DNA of 64,000 bases from Alphaproteobacteria bacterium. Its GTDB lineage: Bacteria > Pseudomonadota > Alphaproteobacteria > Rhizobiales > Hyphomicrobiaceae. The stretch covers positions 118,724 to 182,723 of the forward strand of contig JAGVSR010000087.1 of assembly GCA_019137195.1 (NCBI GenBank). Reading direction: 5' to 3'. Shown in pieces: positions 1-10,235 of this stretch. Made by a program: the position numbers and the translations under genes. Each line of letters starts with the position of its first letter. Position 1 is the first letter of the stretch. The notes under the pieces were generated by a model. That model saw only the letters and a program-made list of their open reading frames with translations, did not search any database and was not told the origin of the DNA.

Positions 1-1835
1 ATGCCGCTGATCCTCGGCCCCTCGCCGATCAGCCGGTTGAGGGCGTCGAGATCCATGTAGGCGGCCAGACCGAGATAGGATTCGATGATGTCGGAAACGA
101 CGACCGACTTGGTGCCGCGCTTTCCCTCTAGGAGCTCGACGTCCACGATGTCGCCTCGTCTCAACTTCAGAACCTCGGCAAGACGTGCGTTGACGAGCAG
201 CCCCTCGGACGGCGGCGCCACCACCTTGAACTCGCTATCGACGATCCGGCTCAGATCCTGCCCAGGTGGCTGGCCGACGATGGTTGTGCGCCGTTCGCGA
301 TGGCCGTTGCGCAACCGCACCGCGACCGATCTGTACGGCTCGGACCTCATAACGGCCGGAAGGTTCTGTACGGACTGCAGCACCCCGGGACCCTGCTCTT
401 CTGCGAGAATGACCGACGCGTGCTGGCGCGACGTGCGGAAGAACGACACGTCGATCATGAACTCGACCGAGTCGATCGCGAACATGGCCATGACGAGCAG
501 GCTCACCGCGGAAGCGACGCCGATCAGTGTCGTCACTGCGCGCAGAGGCGCGCGCACCATCGAGCGAAGGGACATGATCGTCAGCTGGGACAGAACCTGA
601 GCGAGGCCGATGCCTTCACCCCAGAGTTTCGCGTAGCGCGGCGGTTGTGGGGGTTGCATGGCGACAGCCGGCGGCAACCTCAAGGCAGCGAAGACCGTCT
701 TCAGGCCGCCGAGCACGGCGGCTCCCACAGAAACCGCGGTCGCGAGCAGGTAGATGTCGGGATCGCGATGAAAGATCAGAAACGGGAAATGGTAGAACTC
801 ACCGTAAAGCGCCGTCAATCCGCGTCCGAGCCATGTACCGGCGATTGCGCCCACGAGCGAGCCAAGGATGGCGATCACCAGTATGAGCTTGAGGTAGTGA
901 GCCGCCACCGCGAGCCTGCTATAGCCGATGGCCTTCAACAGGCCGATCTGCTCGCGCTCGAGTGCGATAAGGCGAGATAGCGTCATGTTCACGAGGAATG
1001 CAGAAACCGCGAGAAAGATCGGCGGTATGATGCGGCTCATGGCCGACAGCTGCTGCAGCTCGCTGTCTAGGAAGGCATAAGAGATCTGGTCCTTGCGGCC
1101 GTAGGCGCCGACGCCGCCATAGCGGGCAATGATCCGGTCGAGCTGCGCAATCGCCGCGCTCTCGCTTGCTCCAGCCAGTAGCTTCAAGGCGACCGAGTTG
1201 AAGGCTCCCTCGAGATCGAACAGGCCTTCGAGTGCGGTCTCCGACATCCACAGCACGCCGAAGCGCCGATCGTCGGGCATGAGGTCTCCAGGTCCAAGGA
1301 CGTAGATGAACTCGGGAGACAGAGCCACACCGACGACCTCGAGCTCGTGCTTGCGCCCATTGAAGATGGCGCTGAACCTCGAGCCGGGGCCGAGGTGTTG
1401 GGCACGCGCGAAGGAGTCGTTGATAACGACTTCACTGGACTGACCCGGCTCGGGCGTGCGCCCAGCCCGCAGCGTCAGCTGATTGAGGTGTGCCGGGCTG
1501 AAATCGGGTAGGGAGACGGCGAGCCCGCTCGCCGGCTCGGACATGCCTTCGATGTCGATGATGACCTGACGCATGATGCGCAGGTCTGCCGCCACGACGC
1601 CCGGGATCTCGAGAATGCGACTCCCGAGCGATTTGGGTGCCCGCTCGAGCCGGGCAAAAACGTCGGCGAAGGCATTGCGCTCGTAGTACGCTGCGCGCGT
1701 CTGCTCGAGCGAGCGGTATGCGCCGACGCCGAGGATGAGCGTGGCGAAGCCGGCGGCGATGACGAGCAGGATGGCGAGTGCCTGCGCCCACAGGTGGCGC
1801 AGATCACGAAGCAGTTTTCGGTCCAGGGTGCTCAA
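1..1835 (-). CDS. ABC transporter permease, FtsX/MacB type (3' end outside window)
   Basis: Inner-membrane permease of a two-gene ABC exporter; such FtsX-family permeases usually act in extrusion or envelope work, and the substrate is unknown here. The frame is open for 611 codons and runs off the left edge. It starts with TTG at 1835, ten bases after the ATPase stop, with a GGTGAGG Shine-Dalgarno-like stretch overlapping that stop. Near the N-terminus there is a hydrophobic segment (AILLVIAAGFATLILGVGAY), then a long periplasmic domain. An FtsX core follows, with the family hallmark EREQIGLLKAIGYS between helices, and then a second membrane/periplasmic unit. Two FtsX repeats fit the long single-chain permease class. 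The C-terminus cannot be assessed. Confidence 0.85.
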   Translation of the reverse strand, partial: MSTLDRKLLRDLRHLWAQALAILLVIAAGFATLILGVGAYRSLEQTRAAYYERNAFADVFARLERAPKSLGSRILEIPGVVAADLRIMRQVIIDIEGMSEPASGLAVSLPDFSPAHLNQLTLRAGRTPEPGQSSEVVINDSFARAQHLGPGSRFSAIFNGRKHELEVVGVALSPEFIYVLGPGDLMPDDRRFGVLWMSETALEGLFDLEGAFNSVALKLLAGASESAAIAQLDRIIARYGGVGAYGRKDQISYAFLDSELQQLSAMSRIIPPIFLAVSAFLVNMTLSRLIALEREQIGLLKAIGYSRLAVAAHYLKLILVIAILGSLVGAIAGTWLGRGLTALYGEFYHFPFLIFHRDPDIYLLATAVSVGAAVLGGLKTVFAALRLPPAVAMQPPQPPRYAKLWGEGIGLAQVLSQLTIMSLRSMVRAPLRAVTTLIGVASAVSLLVMAMFAIDSVEFMIDVSFFRTSRQHASVILAEEQGPGVLQSVQNLPAVMRSEPYRSVAVRLRNGHRERRTTIVGQPPGQDLSRIVDSEFKVVAPPSEGLLVNARLAEVLKLRRGDIVDVELLEGKRGTKSVVVSDIIESYLGLAAYMDLDALNRLIGEGPRISG

Positions 1836-1845
1836 TGGTGCGCCC

Positions 1846-2556
1846 TCACCAGCTGATCTCGGAAGGCGCCAGCCTCCGCTCGTTCTCGACGATGTGGGCA
1901 ATGCGCCCATCGGCAATGTAGATGACCCGATGGGCGATTTCCCTGATCGCGGCGTTGTGAGTGATGACGACGGTCGTCGTGCCCAACTCCGCGTTGACCG
2001 AGGCCAGTGCTTCGAGAACCCAGACGCCGGTCTTGCTGTCGAGGGCTCCCGTGGGCTCGTCGCAGAGCAGCACTTCCGGCCTCTTGGCGATGGCGCGGGC
2101 GATGGCGACCCGCTGCTGCTCGCCGCCGGAAAGCTGCGCCGGGAAATGGTTCATGCGCTCGCCGAGCCCCACGAGCCTGAGGGCCTCCTCGGGAGGCATG
2201 GGATCGCGGGCGATCTCCGTGCAAAGTGACACGTTCTCGCGCGCGGTGAGCGACGGGATGAGATTGTAGAATTGAAACACGAACCCGACGTGATCTCGCC
2301 GGTAGAGGGTCAGAGCCCGTTCGTCGTCGACGGTCAAGTCGTGGTCTTTGAACCGGCATGTTCCCGAGGTTGCCCAGTCGAGTCCGCCGAGGATGTTGAG
2401 TAGCGTCGACTTGCCCGACCCGGAGGGGCCGAGCAGCACGACGAACTCGCCCTTGTAGAGTTGGAGATCGACGCCGTCGAGCGCGCGAACCTCGACGTCC
2501 CCGGTCTGGTAGACCTTGGTCAGGCCTCGCGCCTGGAAGACGATCTCGGGCTGCAT
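1846..2556 (-). CDS. ABC transporter ATP-binding protein (MacB/LolD-like)
   Basis: Cytoplasmic ATPase that powers the adjacent FtsX-type permease. The 236-residue product has Walker A GPSGSGKS (43-50), ABC signature LSGGEQ (142-147), Walker B with DEPTG (166-170) and a switch histidine in VVITHN, which is the full set expected for an active ATPase of the MacB/LolD/FtsE branch. The reading frame stays open far upstream by chance. I chose the ATG at 2556 because the conserved N-terminus ([13 protein letters not shown]) begins there; an ATG at 2589 would add 11 residues. It lies ten bases before the permease, so the two are co-transcribed. The membrane-fusion partner, if there is one, is not in the window. 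Confidence 0.88.
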   Translation of the reverse strand: MQPEIVFQARGLTKVYQTGDVEVRALDGVDLQLYKGEFVVLLGPSGSGKSTLLNILGGLDWATSGTCRFKDHDLTVDDERALTLYRRDHVGFVFQFYNLIPSLTARENVSLCTEIARDPMPPEEALRLVGLGERMNHFPAQLSGGEQQRVAIARAIAKRPEVLLCDEPTGALDSKTGVWVLEALASVNAELGTTTVVITHNAAIREIAHRVIYIADGRIAHIVENERRLAPSEISW

Positions 2557-2822
2557 CGAGGTCCGCCGGGAATTGAGCTCTCGACGCATTGGTCCATTCC
2601 GGGCCTGAGATACGTTGACTTCAGTCAATACGTTGACCCGTTCGCAGCCAAGTCTGTGAGACATGGGACAACGGACGAATGGTGCGAGGACGCCGGCCGT
2701 ACCGTCGGCGAGCGATCGGCCGCAGCGGGTTACTGCCGCCAACCGGCGTCCTTGCTGTCGGGCGAAGGGTGCCGTCGAGTGAAGCGGTTGCCCGATCCGC
2801 CCGCGCCACGACGCACCTGCCC

Positions 2823-3602
2823 TCAAACGCCAACCATCACCGCAAAACCGTCGTCCATTGTCCGCCTCAACAGCGCCCGATAGCGCGCATACGCAGCATG
2901 TCCCGCCGGAACACGGCCGAACACGGTGTCGTCTTTTTTGGACGCGATCGGCGCCAGCACGATCGGCACCGCCGCCGGCGTCAAGTGTGCGCCGCGCCCG
3001 GCCTGCAGCGTGGTCAGGACGCCATGCATCTCGCCCGAGCTCGTCGGGCGGGCAAGGATCGCCAGCCGGTGCTGCCCGTGCCGGTTGGTGACGAGATAGA
3101 TGTGCCCGGTCTGGCTCGGCACCGACACGCGTCCGAAGTGCGAGTAGGCGGCATCGAGTCGCTCGCTCTCGCGAAAGGCGAGTACGCTGGATTCCGCGTC
3201 CCACGTGATGTCGGTGCGATAGGCATAGACGGCCGAGCGCTCGCCGAACGACGGGATGATGGTGAGGTACGACCCCTCGAGCCATGACACGGAGGCGCGC
3301 ACATAGCTGCCGAGCTCGTCGGGCGCGTGGTGGGGAGCCATCGCGCTGTGGCTTCCGCTTCCGGTCCGGCTCGCAGTCGCCTTCCGCAGCGCGATTCCGA
3401 GCGCCTCTTCGATCCTGACGATGGTTGCGAGCGTGAATGGCCGCCGTCCCGACAGCGCCTTCTCGAGGGTCGAGATGGAGACCTTCGCTTCCCCCGCGAG
3501 CTTCTGACGCGAGATGCGCCGGCGCGCGATCTCCTCGCGCACCCGCGCCGCGATCGCTTGATGCTCCTCGCTCGAGAGATCCCGGCTTGCCGCCTCGGCC
3601 AT
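2823..3602 (-). CDS. XRE-family helix-turn-helix transcriptional regulator
   Basis: Probable DNA-binding regulator, 259 residues. Residues about 15-75 form a Cro/cI-type helix-turn-helix: the segment around [21 protein letters not shown] fits helices 2 and 3. The remaining 180 residues form a sensor-like domain that I cannot assign to a ligand. The start is the ATG at 3602; the frame is open further upstream (to 3953), but there it runs into the divergent gene and has no coding character. It is divergent from the BchE-like gene across a 301-base gap, so it may control that gene, itself, or both. It is 266 bases from the ABC ATPase start and in the same direction. Confidence 0.7.
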   Translation of the reverse strand: MAEAASRDLSSEEHQAIAARVREEIARRRISRQKLAGEAKVSISTLEKALSGRRPFTLATIVRIEEALGIALRKATASRTGSGSHSAMAPHHAPDELGSYVRASVSWLEGSYLTIIPSFGERSAVYAYRTDITWDAESSVLAFRESERLDAAYSHFGRVSVPSQTGHIYLVTNRHGQHRLAILARPTSSGEMHGVLTTLQAGRGAHLTPAAVPIVLAPIASKKDDTVFGRVPAGHAAYARYRALLRRTMDDGFAVMVGV

Positions 3603-3903
3603 GGCTCGTGTGTCCCCGGCGGCCACCGCAAGACACGCACTTCCGGTCGGACCGCCGCTCGCCCGAACCGTACAAATCCTCACATACCCGTACACCGTCG
3701 GCCCCGCAAGCCGCCTGCACGGACAGCCCGTGCCGCAGGAGCCGGAGGGCGCCGGTCGCGGTTCGTGCTCGACGCCGCCACCATGCGCGTGGGGTTGGGA
3801 TACCCGATCATCGGAGGAAGCGTCATGACGCCTGCACCAAGCCACCAAGCGCGCCCGGCGCCAGCCGGAACACCTCACACCGGCATAGCGTGAGGAGCCA
3901 TCG
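3603..3903. promoter_or_regulatory. Divergent promoter region with two CCGTACA direct repeats
   Basis: This 301-base gap between two divergent genes contains no ORF. CCGTACA occurs at 3668-3674 and again at 3688-3694, exactly 20 bases apart, about two helical turns. That spacing suits side-by-side binding of a helix-turn-helix regulator, and the XRE gene next door is the obvious candidate. A clear ribosome site (GAGGAG) lies just before the ATG at 3904. No experimental support; the role is inferred. Confidence 0.35.
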
Positions 3904-5439
3904 ATGCGCATTCTGCTCCTGAACCCGCCCCACCAGTCGATCGGTAGCCGCATTCCCGGCGAGCAGCTGCCGCCATTGGGATTGCTCGCCCTCGGCGGTC
4001 CCTTGATCGACGCTGGTCACGAGGTCGAGCTCCTCAACGCGGACTTGGCTGCCTTGGGCCCCGACGAGATCGTCGCCCGCGCCGCAGCCGCGCGGCCCGA
4101 TGCCATGCTCATCGGCCACTCCGGCTCCACCTCCGCGCACCCGACCGCCGTCACCCTCGCGAACCGCCTGAAGGTGGCGATGCCCCACCTCTGGATCGTC
4201 TACGGTGGCGTCTATCCTACCTATCACTGGATGGACATACTCGATCGCGTACAGGACATTGACGTCATCGTCCGCGGCGAAGGCGAGGACACCATCGTCC
4301 GCCTGATCGCCGCCATCGAGCTCGGAAAGCCGCTCAAGACCGTGCGTGGCATCGCCTTTCGCGACAACGGCGCAACGGTGGGAACAGCTCCCGCACCGAT
4401 CATCAATGATCTCGATGCCTACCGCGTCGCCTGGGAGCTCATCGACCACAAGGACTATGGCTACTATGGTGGTAAGCGCGGGGTCGTCATGCAGTTCTCG
4501 CGCGGCTGCCCGCACCTCTGCACGTACTGCGGCCAGCGTGGCTTCTGGACCCGGTTCCGCCACCGCGACCCGAAGCGTTTCGCGGCCGAGATCGCCCGCC
4601 TCCACCGCGAGCAGGGCGTCAACCTGGTCAATCTTGCCGACGAGAACCCGACCACGTCGAAGAAGGCTTGGCGCGCCCTGCTCGAGGCCATCATTGCCGA
4701 GAACGTCGATGTCACGATCATCGGCACCACGCGCGCCGGCGACATCGTGCGCGACGCCGACATTCTCCACCTCTACCGCCAGGCCGGCGTCGAGCGCTTT
4801 CTCCTCGGTGTCGAGCATACCGACGAGGAGACGCTGGACGCCATCCGAAAGGGCGGCGCCACCCGCACCGATCGCGAGGCGATAAGGCTCATGCGCAAGC
4901 ACGGCATCCTGTCGCTCGCGACCCTCGTGCTCGGCTTCGAGGACGAGCGCGACCGCGACTACTGGAAGGCGCTCCGCCAGCTTATTGCCTATGATCCCGA
5001 CCAGATCACCATCCTGCACACCACGCCCCACCGCTGGACGCCATTCTTCCGAAGCGCCGCCCACCGCCGCGTGATCCAGACGGACCAGCGGCGCTGGGAC
5101 TACAAGCATCAGGTGCTCGAGACGAGGCACATGTCGCCCTTGCGCGTCTTTCTGTGGCAGAAGGCGATCGAGGCCATAGTCCAGGGGCGCCCCAAGGCGC
5201 TGATCCGCACCTACTTCAACCGTGATCCCGCGCAGAGTCACGGCATGCGCTGGTACGCGCGCATGGGCCGCCGCGTCTGGCTGTCCGAGATCCGCGACTT
5301 CTTCCGCCGCGACATCAGGATCGAGAACGGCCCGACGCTAGCCTCCTTCTGGGGCGCACCGGATGACGAGCGCGAGGAGAGCATGGCGGTCCCGCCGCGC
5401 GTGACGACGGGCGGACGCAGAGGCGCCGCCGCAGCTTGA
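3904..5439 (+). CDS. B12-binding radical SAM protein, BchE family (anaerobic Mg-protoporphyrin monomethyl ester cyclase-like)
   Basis: Cytoplasmic radical-SAM enzyme, 511 residues. Residues about 1-130 form a cobalamin-binding-like Rossmann domain (NPPHQSIGSR near the start; HSGSTSAHP loop). The radical SAM core carries the [4Fe-4S] motif CPHLCTYC with C202, C206 and C209. The C-terminal part matches the BchE-type tail in layout. BchE closes the isocyclic ring of bacteriochlorophyll under anoxic conditions, but this clade is also annotated generically as B12-binding radical SAM. No other bch or puf gene is in the window, so a photosynthetic role is not shown. Start chosen at the ATG preceded by GAGGAG. 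It is probably monocistronic, with a divergent XRE regulator. Confidence 0.62.
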   Translation: MRILLLNPPHQSIGSRIPGEQLPPLGLLALGGPLIDAGHEVELLNADLAALGPDEIVARAAAARPDAMLIGHSGSTSAHPTAVTLANRLKVAMPHLWIVYGGVYPTYHWMDILDRVQDIDVIVRGEGEDTIVRLIAAIELGKPLKTVRGIAFRDNGATVGTAPAPIINDLDAYRVAWELIDHKDYGYYGGKRGVVMQFSRGCPHLCTYCGQRGFWTRFRHRDPKRFAAEIARLHREQGVNLVNLADENPTTSKKAWRALLEAIIAENVDVTIIGTTRAGDIVRDADILHLYRQAGVERFLLGVEHTDEETLDAIRKGGATRTDREAIRLMRKHGILSLATLVLGFEDERDRDYWKALRQLIAYDPDQITILHTTPHRWTPFFRSAAHRRVIQTDQRRWDYKHQVLETRHMSPLRVFLWQKAIEAIVQGRPKALIRTYFNRDPAQSHGMRWYARMGRRVWLSEIRDFFRRDIRIENGPTLASFWGAPDDEREESMAVPPRVTTGGRRGAAAA

Positions 5440-5446
5440 GCAGTTG

Positions 5447-5463
5447 AGAGACACGGTGTCTCT
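5447..5463. terminator. Short inverted repeat after the radical SAM gene
   Basis: The arms AGAGACAC and GTGTCTCT flank a single G, starting seven bases after the stop codon. It could fold with a shorter stem as a terminator-like hairpin, but there is no following T run, so it might equally be a protein-binding palindrome. Confidence 0.35.
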
Positions 5464-5606
5464 GGCCCTCGTCTGGCGAGATCGGGTCGCATGTGGCGAT
5501 GGCGCCCGGTTTCGCGCTGAGCCCCGATCTAGTCGCCGCTCCCACGGGGAAGTGCGCGATGGCGTGGTCGCGCGTGTTTCACCACGCGCGGAGACACACG
5601 CCATCG

Positions 5607-5885
5607 CTAGCCCCTGACCTCCTCGCCCGGAGCGTAGGTGGCAAGCGCGAGCGCATGGATGCCCCCGCGGAGTTCGTCTGCCAGCGCCTCGTTGACCATC
5701 CTGTGTCGCGCCACCCGGCTCAGTCCCGCGAACTTCGGTGACACGATCAGGATGCGGAAGTGGCTCTCGCCCGTCCCTGGGGACGAGCGATGCCCGGCGT
5801 GCTTCTCGCTCTCGTTGATCACGTCGAGCCTCGTCGGCTCGAGTGCAATCCAAAGCTTCTCTTTGATCCGCTGCTCGGCAACCAT
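5607..5885 (-). CDS. BolA family protein
   Basis: Small cytoplasmic protein of 92 residues, the usual BolA size. BolA proteins pair with monothiol glutaredoxins in [2Fe-2S] trafficking and can bind DNA. The characteristic segments are an ESHFRILIVSPKF strand and the helix RHRMVNEAL, with the conserved His within RVARHRMV. AAGGAA sits six bases before the ATG. It is divergent from the J-domain gene that leads to cobS/cobT, an arrangement I know from other Hyphomicrobiales. It resembles the short BolA/IbaG group. Confidence 0.88.
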   Translation of the reverse strand: MVAEQRIKEKLWIALEPTRLDVINESEKHAGHRSSPGTGESHFRILIVSPKFAGLSRVARHRMVNEALADELRGGIHALALATYAPGEEVRG

Positions 5886-6008
5886 ATATGTTCCTTAATT
5901 CCCTGGCTCACACCCGGGGCTTGCCCGTGACCCTGCGGCAACTCTGGTCCTCGTCCCGCCGTCGCGGCGCTTGTGCCCGGCGCTCGCTGCCAGCATACTC
6001 GTGCGCCC

Positions 6009-6641
6009 ATGAAACTCGACTCGAAATACTTCGATAGCATCCGCATCTCGCGCCGGCAGGCCGCGGGCGAGGAGAGCGCGTCCAGGCATGGGCCAGCCTG
6101 CCAGTGGAAGGGCTGCGACAAGCCCGGCGGCCACAAGGCGCCCAAGGGCCGCGGCAAGGACGGTGAGTACTACAACTTCTGCATGGACCATGTCCGTCAG
6201 TACAATGCGTCCTACAACTACTTCGACGGCATGTCCGCGGCTGAGGTCACCGACTTCCAGAAGGACGCAGCCACCGGCCACCGCCCGACCTGGAAAGTCG
6301 GCGCCAACGCCTGGGCCTCGGGGGCGGCAGAGAATTTGTCGCGGGCCGAGGCCAACGTGCGCGCAACGGGTCAGGCCCGGGCCGCCAGCGCCTTCGCCGC
6401 CTGGAGGAGCAAGCAGCGGGAGGCCGAGCCTCCGCGCCGCACCCTGCGGCCGCTCGAGAAAAAGTCCCTCGATGTCCTGCACCTGGGCGAGACGGCCTCG
6501 CGGGACGACATCAAGGCGCGCTTCAAGGAGCTTGTGAAGCAGCATCACCCGGACGCCAACGGCGGCGACACCCGATCCGAGGAGAAGTTGCGCGAGATCA
6601 TCCAGGCCTATAACTATTTGAAGCAGGCGGGCTTGGCTTGA
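6009..6641 (+). CDS. J-domain (DnaJ-like) protein
   Basis: Cytoplasmic protein of 210 residues with the J-domain at the C-terminus instead of the N-terminus: HHPDAN carries the essential HPD tripeptide, and the following helix (EEKLREIIQAYNYLK) is typical. The N-terminal part has several Cys and His (CQWKGC, FCMDH) that may bind a metal. It should stimulate an Hsp70 (DnaK), but the client is unknown. I start it at the ATG at 6009 (KLDSKYFDSIR), where family similarity begins, not at an upstream in-frame start at 5973. It lies directly before cobS, a recurrent arrangement. Confidence 0.85.
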   Translation: MKLDSKYFDSIRISRRQAAGEESASRHGPACQWKGCDKPGGHKAPKGRGKDGEYYNFCMDHVRQYNASYNYFDGMSAAEVTDFQKDAATGHRPTWKVGANAWASGAAENLSRAEANVRATGQARAASAFAAWRSKQREAEPPRRTLRPLEKKSLDVLHLGETASRDDIKARFKELVKQHHPDANGGDTRSEEKLREIIQAYNYLKQAGLA

Positions 6642-6734
6642 GGCCCAGGGGCCATGCTATACGGCCGGGGGCCCGGGCCCTCTGACTGCCCCCGCCCCGC
6701 GCCTGCCTCCACGACACCGGACAACGAGACACTC

Positions 6735-7739
6735 ATGGCTGAATTCGCTGAAGCAACCTCCGTCCAGGGCCAGGCCGGCCTGCCGGACATGAAGGTCTCG
6801 GTGCGCCAACTGTTCGGCATCGACAGCGACCTCGAGGTTCCGGCCTACTCCAAGCCCGACGCACACGTCCCCGACCTCGACCCGGACTATCTCTTCAACC
6901 GTGAGGTCACGCTCGCCATCCTTGCCGGCTTCAAGCACAACCGGCGCGTGATGATTCAGGGCTATCACGGCACCGGCAAGTCGACCCACATCGAGCAGGT
7001 CGCCGCGCGTCTCAACTGGCCGTGCATTCGCGTCAACCTCGACAGCCACGTGTCGCGCATCGATCTCGTCGGCAAGGATGCCATCGTCCTGAAGGACGGC
7101 AAGCAGGTCACCGAGTTTCGCGAGGGCATCCTGCCCTACGCACTGCAGTCGAACACCGCCCTCGTCTTCGACGAGTACGACGCCGGCCGCCCGGACGTCA
7201 TGTTCGTCATCCAGCGCGTGCTCGAGGTCTCGGGCAAGCTGACGCTCCTCGACCAGTCGAAAGTCATCCGCCCGCACCCGGCCTTCCGTCTCTTCGCCAC
7301 CACCAACACCATCGGCCTCGGCGACACGTCGGGCCTCTACCACGGCACGCAGCAGATCAACCAGGGCCAGATGGACCGCTGGTCGATCGTCGCCACCTTG
7401 AACTACCTGCCCCACGACGACGAGGCCAAGATCGTGCTGTCGAAGGTCAAGACCTTCAACAAGTCCGACGTCGGCCGCAAGATGGTGTCGAACATGGTCC
7501 GTGTGGCGGATCTCACGCGCCAGGCCTTCGTCAACGGTGACCTCTCGACCGTCATGAGCCCGCGCACGGTCATGACCTGGGCCGAGAACGCGGTCATCTT
7601 CGACGACGTGGGCTTCGCCTTCCGCGTGACCTTCCTGAACAAGTGCGACGAGCTCGAGAGACCCATGGTCGCCGAGTTCTACCAGCGCTGCTTCGGCGAG
7701 GAGCTCCCCGAGAGCGCCGCCAACGTGGCTCTGAGCTGA
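6735..7739 (+). CDS. cobS: Cobaltochelatase subunit CobS
   Basis: AAA+ ATPase subunit of aerobic cobaltochelatase (CobNST), which inserts cobalt into hydrogenobyrinic acid a,c-diamide in the cytoplasm during B12 synthesis. The product has 334 residues, the family size. Walker A GYHGTGKS spans 76-83, and Walker B ends in D146-E147 (LVFDEYDAG). The N-terminus around [16 protein letters not shown] is the CobS-specific lead. The start is the ATG at 6735. The partner cobT follows after one short gene; cobN is not in the window. Confidence 0.95.
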   Translation: MAEFAEATSVQGQAGLPDMKVSVRQLFGIDSDLEVPAYSKPDAHVPDLDPDYLFNREVTLAILAGFKHNRRVMIQGYHGTGKSTHIEQVAARLNWPCIRVNLDSHVSRIDLVGKDAIVLKDGKQVTEFREGILPYALQSNTALVFDEYDAGRPDVMFVIQRVLEVSGKLTLLDQSKVIRPHPAFRLFATTNTIGLGDTSGLYHGTQQINQGQMDRWSIVATLNYLPHDDEAKIVLSKVKTFNKSDVGRKMVSNMVRVADLTRQAFVNGDLSTVMSPRTVMTWAENAVIFDDVGFAFRVTFLNKCDELERPMVAEFYQRCFGEELPESAANVALS

Positions 7740-7899
7740 CCCTGCGGCGCCCCACCCTCCGGGACTCGCTCGATACGAGGGATTGCGGCCAGTCGGCGGG
7801 GCAACGCTTGACCAGAGTTGTGTGTCACGCGGAACAGCCGCGTCGACCGTCGCGCAGCACGGTGGGCCGACATCCAGCCCACGTCCTGCTGAGGCTCCC

Positions 7900-8265
7900 A
7901 TGCTCCGCGCCATTCGGCTGTTCTTCAAGCTCGTCCTCGGCGTTGCTCTGCTCGGCCTCGTCACAGCATGGACGGGCCTCGCCGTCGCCCGCTGGAGCCT
8001 GCCGGCAAGCGCCTGTGCCGTCACGGAGCCGGCCATCGACGCGCTCGCCCTCGAGAGGATGACTGACGCCGACGTGATCGCCCGCCTCGGCTGCGATGGC
8101 GTCCACAAGGTCGAGATCGACACGCCAGAGATCCGCATGGAGCGGGTATCCTGGCAGGGCGACGCCTGGCCTTACGCCCGCTTCGAGGCCACCTTCATCA
8201 ACGGTGTCCTTCACGGCACCGAGAAACGCTGGATTAATCTCGCCATTTCCGCGCCTTCCGGCTAG
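7900..8265 (+). CDS. Membrane-anchored protein of unknown function between cobS and cobT
   Basis: I do not recognise this 121-residue protein. It has an N-terminal hydrophobic helix (about residues 9-30, with [20 protein letters not shown]) followed by a polar region that should lie in the periplasm. It contains two Cys (SACAV, LGCDG) that could form a disulfide. GAGG stands five bases before the ATG at 7900. Its position between cobS and cobT suggests co-transcription, but nothing in the sequence ties it to cobalt chelation. Confidence is for existence as a gene. Confidence 0.65.
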   Translation: MLRAIRLFFKLVLGVALLGLVTAWTGLAVARWSLPASACAVTEPAIDALALERMTDADVIARLGCDGVHKVEIDTPEIRMERVSWQGDAWPYARFEATFINGVLHGTEKRWINLAISAPSG

Positions 8266-8300
8266 ACAGTAGGGATGCCGTAACGACACGCTCCCCCGAC

Positions 8301-10235
8301 ATGACCACCCCGCCCCCGAAACGCAAGGAAGCCCCGGCCGAGCCGTTCAAGCGCGCGCTCGGCCTCGCCTGCCGCGCGATTGCCGGAGACGCGGAGCTCG
8401 CCGTCAGCTTCGGCCCCAACCGCCCCTCGCTCGAAGGCCATACGGCCCACTTGCCCGAGCCGTCGCGCGTGCCCTCGGCGCGCGAGATCGCCGTGCTGCG
8501 CGGCTGGGCCGACAGTCTCTCGCTCACCGCCGCCTGCCACGATGCGCGCCTTCACCGCAAGCTCGCGCCTGCAACCGGAGATGCCCGCGCCGTGTTCGAG
8601 GCCGCAGAGCAGGCCCGCGTCGAGGCCTTGGGCGCCAACCGCATGTCGGGCATGGCCGATAACCTCGCCGCCAAGACGGAGGATGTCTATGCCCACGGTC
8701 GCTACGCCAAGGTGACCCGGCTCGAGGACGCCCCTCTCGAGGACGCGCTCTCGCTCCTGATCCGTGAGAAGCTCACGGGCCGGGCGCCGCCCGCGACTGC
8801 AAAAGCCGTCGTCGATCTCTGGCGTCCTGCGATCGAGGGCAAGGCCGGCAGGATGCTCAACAAGCTCGAGCGCTCGGCCGGGGACCAGGCCGCCTTCGGT
8901 CGCCTCGTGCGCGACCTCCTGCGCGTGCTCGACATGCCCGAGGAAGCCAGTCAGACGGAGGACAACGAAGAAAGCGAGGCCGCAGAGGAGCAGAAGCCCG
9001 AAGCCGGCGAGGAGAGCTCCGAGAGCGAGGGCGAGGGCAGCGAGGGCGAGGAGAAGGCCGCCGAGGACGAGCGTGCCGAGGGCGAGGAGGGCGACGTCGG
9101 CGAAACCGAGAACGCAGCTTCGACCGAGGAATTCGACTACGAGCACGACGCCCCGGAGGAAGCCGAGAGCAGCGAACCGTGGCGCCCGAACCAGTCCGTT
9201 CTCGATGCGCCGGAGAACTTCGGCTACAAGGTCTATACGAAAGAGTTCGATGAGGAGGTCGAGGCCGAGAAGCTGTCCTCTCCCGACGAGCTCGAGCGGC
9301 TTCGCGCCTTTCTCGACAAGGAGCTGAAGAACCTGTCGAGCGCGGTTGCCCGCCTTGCCAACAGGCTCCAGCGTCGACTGCTGGCCCAGCAGAACCGCGG
9401 CTGGGACTTCGACCTCGAGGAGGGCACCCTCGATGCCGCGCGGCTCATGCGCGTCGTGGTCGACCCCATGCACCCGCTCTCGTTCAAGCGCGAGCGCGAT
9501 ACCGACTTTCGCGATACCGTCGTCACGCTCGTCCTCGACAACTCGGGCTCCATGCGCGGTCGCCCGATCATGGTTGCAGCCTGCTGCGCCGACATTCTGG
9601 CCCGCACGCTCGAGCGCTGCGGCGTCAAGGTCGAGATCCTGGGCTTCACGACCAGGGCCTGGAAGGGTGGCCAGTCGCGCGAGAAGTGGTTAGCGGCGGG
9701 TAAAGGCCCCGAGCCGGGCCGTCTCAACGATTTGAGGCACATTATCTACAAAACTGCCGATGCGCCTTGGCGGCGTGCCAAGAGATCTCTGGCATTGATG
9801 ATGCGCGAGGGGCTCCTCAAGGAGAACATCGACGGCGAGGCGTTGACCTGGGCTCATAAGCGGCTCTTGGCTCGGCCCGAGCAGCGCCGCATTTTGATGA
9901 TGATCTCCGATGGCGCTCCGGTCGACGACAGCACGTTGTCGGTCAATTCCGGCGGCTACCTGGAGCATCACTTGCGCCAAGTTATCGAGGAGATCGAGAC
10001 CCGCTCGCCAGTCGAGCTGATCGCCATCGGCATCGGCCACGACGTCACGCGCTACTACCGGCGCGCGGTCACCATCACCGATCCGTCCGAGCTTGCTGGC
10101 GCTATGACCGACAAGCTGGTCGAGTTGTTCGAGGAGAAGTCCCTGCCGATGCCCGCAGGCCCCGCTGCCCACCGCGGCCGTCAGGCCGTTCGCCCGCGTC
10201 CAAGCCACAACGCCAAAGGTCGTGGCCGGCGATGA
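8301..10235 (+). CDS. cobT: Cobaltochelatase subunit CobT
   Basis: Third subunit of aerobic cobaltochelatase, forming the CobST chaperone-like complex with CobS. The product has 644 residues. An N-terminal CobT domain is followed by a very acidic, Glu-rich linker (about 215-300) and a C-terminal von Willebrand A domain with the MIDAS motif D413-x-S415-x-S417 (DNSGS). All three parts are in the expected order. The stop overlaps the start of the next gene as ATGA (10232-10235), implying translational coupling. Confidence 0.95.
   Translation: MTTPPPKRKEAPAEPFKRALGLACRAIAGDAELAVSFGPNRPSLEGHTAHLPEPSRVPSAREIAVLRGWADSLSLTAACHDARLHRKLAPATGDARAVFEAAEQARVEALGANRMSGMADNLAAKTEDVYAHGRYAKVTRLEDAPLEDALSLLIREKLTGRAPPATAKAVVDLWRPAIEGKAGRMLNKLERSAGDQAAFGRLVRDLLRVLDMPEEASQTEDNEESEAAEEQKPEAGEESSESEGEGSEGEEKAAEDERAEGEEGDVGETENAASTEEFDYEHDAPEEAESSEPWRPNQSVLDAPENFGYKVYTKEFDEEVEAEKLSSPDELERLRAFLDKELKNLSSAVARLANRLQRRLLAQQNRGWDFDLEEGTLDAARLMRVVVDPMHPLSFKRERDTDFRDTVVTLVLDNSGSMRGRPIMVAACCADILARTLERCGVKVEILGFTTRAWKGGQSREKWLAAGKGPEPGRLNDLRHIIYKTADAPWRRAKRSLALMMREGLLKENIDGEALTWAHKRLLARPEQRRILMMISDGAPVDDSTLSVNSGGYLEHHLRQVIEEIETRSPVELIAIGIGHDVTRYYRRAVTITDPSELAGAMTDKLVELFEEKSLPMPAGPAAHRGRQAVRPRPSHNAKGRGRR

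Noticed and set aside
1846..3720. One continuous minus-strand frame from the ABC ATPase into the XRE gene region
   Set aside because: The frame is open by chance; ATPase similarity starts only at 2556, and the XRE gene uses a different frame.
6642..6734. B12 riboswitch before cobS
   Set aside because: Gap of only 93 bases without the conserved elements; too short for a full riboswitch.
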